Of a stretch of 64,000 bases of DNA, positions 62,240 to 64,000 are shown piece after piece. The position numbers were made by a program, and so were the translations under genes. The DNA is from Lithodes maja (taxonomy: Eukaryota > Arthropoda > Malacostraca > Decapoda > Lithodidae), in the NCBI GenBank assembly GCA_037953745.1, contig JBAKBP010010409.1, forward strand, positions 1 through 64,000. Reading direction: 5' to 3'. The notes under the pieces are model-generated. The model had not been told where the DNA came from. It saw only the letters and a list, made by a program, of their open reading frames with translations, and ran no database searches. Each line of letters begins with the position of its first letter. The first letter of the stretch is position 1.

Positions 62240-63290
62240 TCACACTACGGCCTTGCATCATTAGTTCCACTAATTTCTTCTTATCTTCATAACAGAAAAA
62301 TACGTGTAATGCTAGATGGCCTTTATTCTCACTTTCACTCAATAAATGCTGGTGTTACCCAGGGATCAGTTTTGGCCCCAACTCTGTTCCTCATTCATAT
62401 CAATGATCTCATATCTACCACTCATAATCCAATACATTCCTACGCAGATGACTCAACACTCCACAGTTCCTTCACATTTACCAATTCTTTCACCCAACCC
62501 GATCTTATAAATTCAAAAATAAGCACTGCAATTTCTCTGAACCAGGACCTTCCTAGAATTGAAGAATGGGGACAAAAGAATCTAGTTTCCTTTAATGCAC
62601 AGAAAACCAAGTACATTCAATTTTCTAACCGACAGAATCTCACTGACTCCCATATATTTTTCAATGATGTAAATATTCCCACTTCCCCTAGTATTGACAT
62701 TCTCGGTGTAACATTAACTACTAACTTGAGCTGGACACATTATGTTAGAAGCATTGCTAAGAATGCCTCTAAAAAACTGGGACTCCTGTACAGAGTTCGA
62801 GAATTCTTCACTGACGAGCAGTTGGCCGTAATATATAAAAGTCATGTGCGTTCTCAGATGGATTACTGTTCACCTCTGTGGAGTGGAAGTGGAGTGGTTG
62901 CATTGAGGCAGTTGGACAAAATTCAAAATAAAGCTATTAGATTAATCAATAACCCTACAATCACACAAGACCTTCCTACATTATCCATACGAAGAAACGT
63001 TGCATCCCTTGCATTATTCTACAGATATTTTCACAGCAATTGTTCCGAGGAACTTGCTTCAATTGTGCCGCCTCTCCACATCTTTCCCCGTAGAACTAGG
63101 GCAGCTGAGAGCGCCCATGAATTTACACTTTCTCCTCCACAATGCAGAACTTCTGCTTATCAAAATTCATTTATCCCTAGAACTACTACTCTTTGGAATT
63201 AACTTCCCTCGAATTGCTTTCCACAAACTTACAATCTACAAATGTTTAAATCCAGTTGTTACAAACATTTTATGAATGGAGGATGCCTTT
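62240..63290 (+). pseudogene. LINE reverse transcriptase, C-terminal half
   Basis: The frame is open from about 62,242 (SHYGLASLVPLISSYLHNRK) through 63,202. Motif B' is AGVTQGSVLAPTLFLIHIND and motif C is HSYADDSTLH, with both catalytic aspartates. ILGVTLTTNLSW, LYRVREFFTDEQLAVIYKSH and MDYCSPLWSG form the thumb and later blocks. Motif A and everything upstream are missing. A TAA at 63,200-63,202 truncates the last 30 or so residues (LPSNCFPQTYNLQMFKSS in the same frame). The family looks like the Jockey/I-related elements of crustaceans. Confidence 0.75.
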
Positions 63291-63471
63291 AGGCACATGG
63301 ACCTTTTTGTTTTATCTGTGTTTTTCCTTCCTCCGTTCATTGTTGTTTTATACGCCTGTTGGGGTCTACAGTGAAACCTATATATGTACGACCACGGTAT
63401 TTAGGATTGGTGCAGAATAACAGATACACACCGTAAAAATACTCCACTACCTCACCATCTGCCATTTTGAA

Positions 63472-63481
63472 AATGCCTGTG

Positions 63482-63512
<31 letters not shown>

Positions 63513-63677
63513 TGGTTTTAAAGGATGAGGTCACGAGGAACCTATTTACCCTGGCATAGACCTATTTTACTGTTAGGCGATCAGAACAGAGGCAAGGGGT
63601 GTGAGGAAATTTCCTCCCGGTTAGAAACCGAGCGCTCTACCAATGTCGCTACTGGTCACCCCCCAATGCCTGTGTTT
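63472..63677 (-). mobile_element. tRNA-derived SINE with 13-bp TSD
   Basis: AATGCCTGTGTTT occurs at 63,472-63,484 and 63,665-63,677. Between them, on the minus strand, lies a tRNA-like head (TAGCGACATTGGTAGAGCGC, then CGGTTTCTAACCG as anticodon arm), a body and a poly-A tail (plus-strand T run 63,482-63,510). The B box is degenerate. Confidence 0.7.
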
Positions 63678-63716
63678 ACATTTGAAGGCTTGTACTAGGC
63701 CTATAACCAGGGGTGC

Positions 63717-63750
<34 letters not shown>

Positions 63751-64000
63751 TAGACAGCAGGCCTAGGCCTAGAATCCCTGCCACGGCGGACATTTAGTGG
63801 GTGTGGTAGTGCGTCCTTAGCGTCCTAGCATGTTTCACATGCTTGCACCCAGTCAGGGGACATCCTGACGACGTATACAGACTAAACACACATAACAAAG
63901 CCACTCCAACACCATCCTCTCTCTCCAACACCCCTTCTTCCCTCTCAACACTCTTTAAGTTCTCTGAGCTAGCCTATACAAGATATAGCCGATACAAATG
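63678..64000. other. Window end without a gene
   Basis: It contains another T run (63,719-63,748) and otherwise normal-complexity sequence. I see no gene. Confidence 0.4.

Overview
The window reads as repeat-dense, gene-poor nuclear DNA of an arthropod, most likely a decapod crustacean. Reasons: interstitial runs of the arthropod telomere unit TTAGG/CCTAA, very abundant di-, tri- and tetranucleotide microsatellites, RTE- and CR1/Jockey-type LINEs whose coding relics resemble those common in crabs and shrimps, and no sign of bacterial gene organisation. Apart from one unassigned 197-codon ORF (4447-5040, minus), I found no convincing host gene. Nearly everything recognisable is a transposable element, often nested in another.

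Layout. 1-5,100: a MULE-type transposase end, a LINE scrap, a cluster of TA-flanked inverted-repeat elements holding a TTAA-flanked element, and the orphan ORF. 6,760-10,230: a decayed CR1/Jockey-like LINE (minus), broken by a TTAA MITE that is itself broken by an RTE LINE fragment with a 9-bp target-site duplication. 10,300-15,400: a field of TTAA-flanked MITEs of at least three families. 15,452-23,995: an LTR retrotransposon (minus) with CTGG duplications, 1.7-kb LTRs, a SCAN-like Gag and the unusual Ty3/gypsy order protease-integrase-RT (Gmr1 type). 24,636-25,343: the relic of an adenain-type cysteine protease, Polinton/adintovirus-like. 26,280-29,486: an RTE-type LINE with an intact 1003-codon endonuclease-reverse transcriptase.

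30,100-38,900: five LINE relics, several SINE or tRNA-like pieces and a 376-bp transposon with 28-bp inverted repeats and a 9-bp duplication. 39,000-42,000: a hairpin satellite, CCTAA-rich arrays, a TA-flanked element with a 39-bp minisatellite, and a 718-bp transposon with an 8-bp duplication. 45,700-50,200: segmentally duplicated satellite-like DNA holding a 955-bp miniature LTR element (TRIM-like). 50,196-58,860: a complete-length but mutated DIRS-type tyrosine-recombinase retroelement (minus) with inverted ends and an internal complementary region; the empty site is preserved in the duplicate at 47,333/47,334. 58,861-64,000: a 30-bp satellite, nested TTAA MITEs, a 31-bp minisatellite, a LINE RT half and a tRNA-type SINE.

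The elements do not form a pathway. They form a layered insertion record: several insertions can be checked inside the window because uninterrupted paralogues of the target are also present. The best candidates for something little described are the DIRS element with its exactly matching circle-junction copy, the SCAN-type gypsy element, the adenain-like relic, and the repeated conversion of TTAA-MITE ends into minisatellites. All family names come from motif reading by eye, without database searches.
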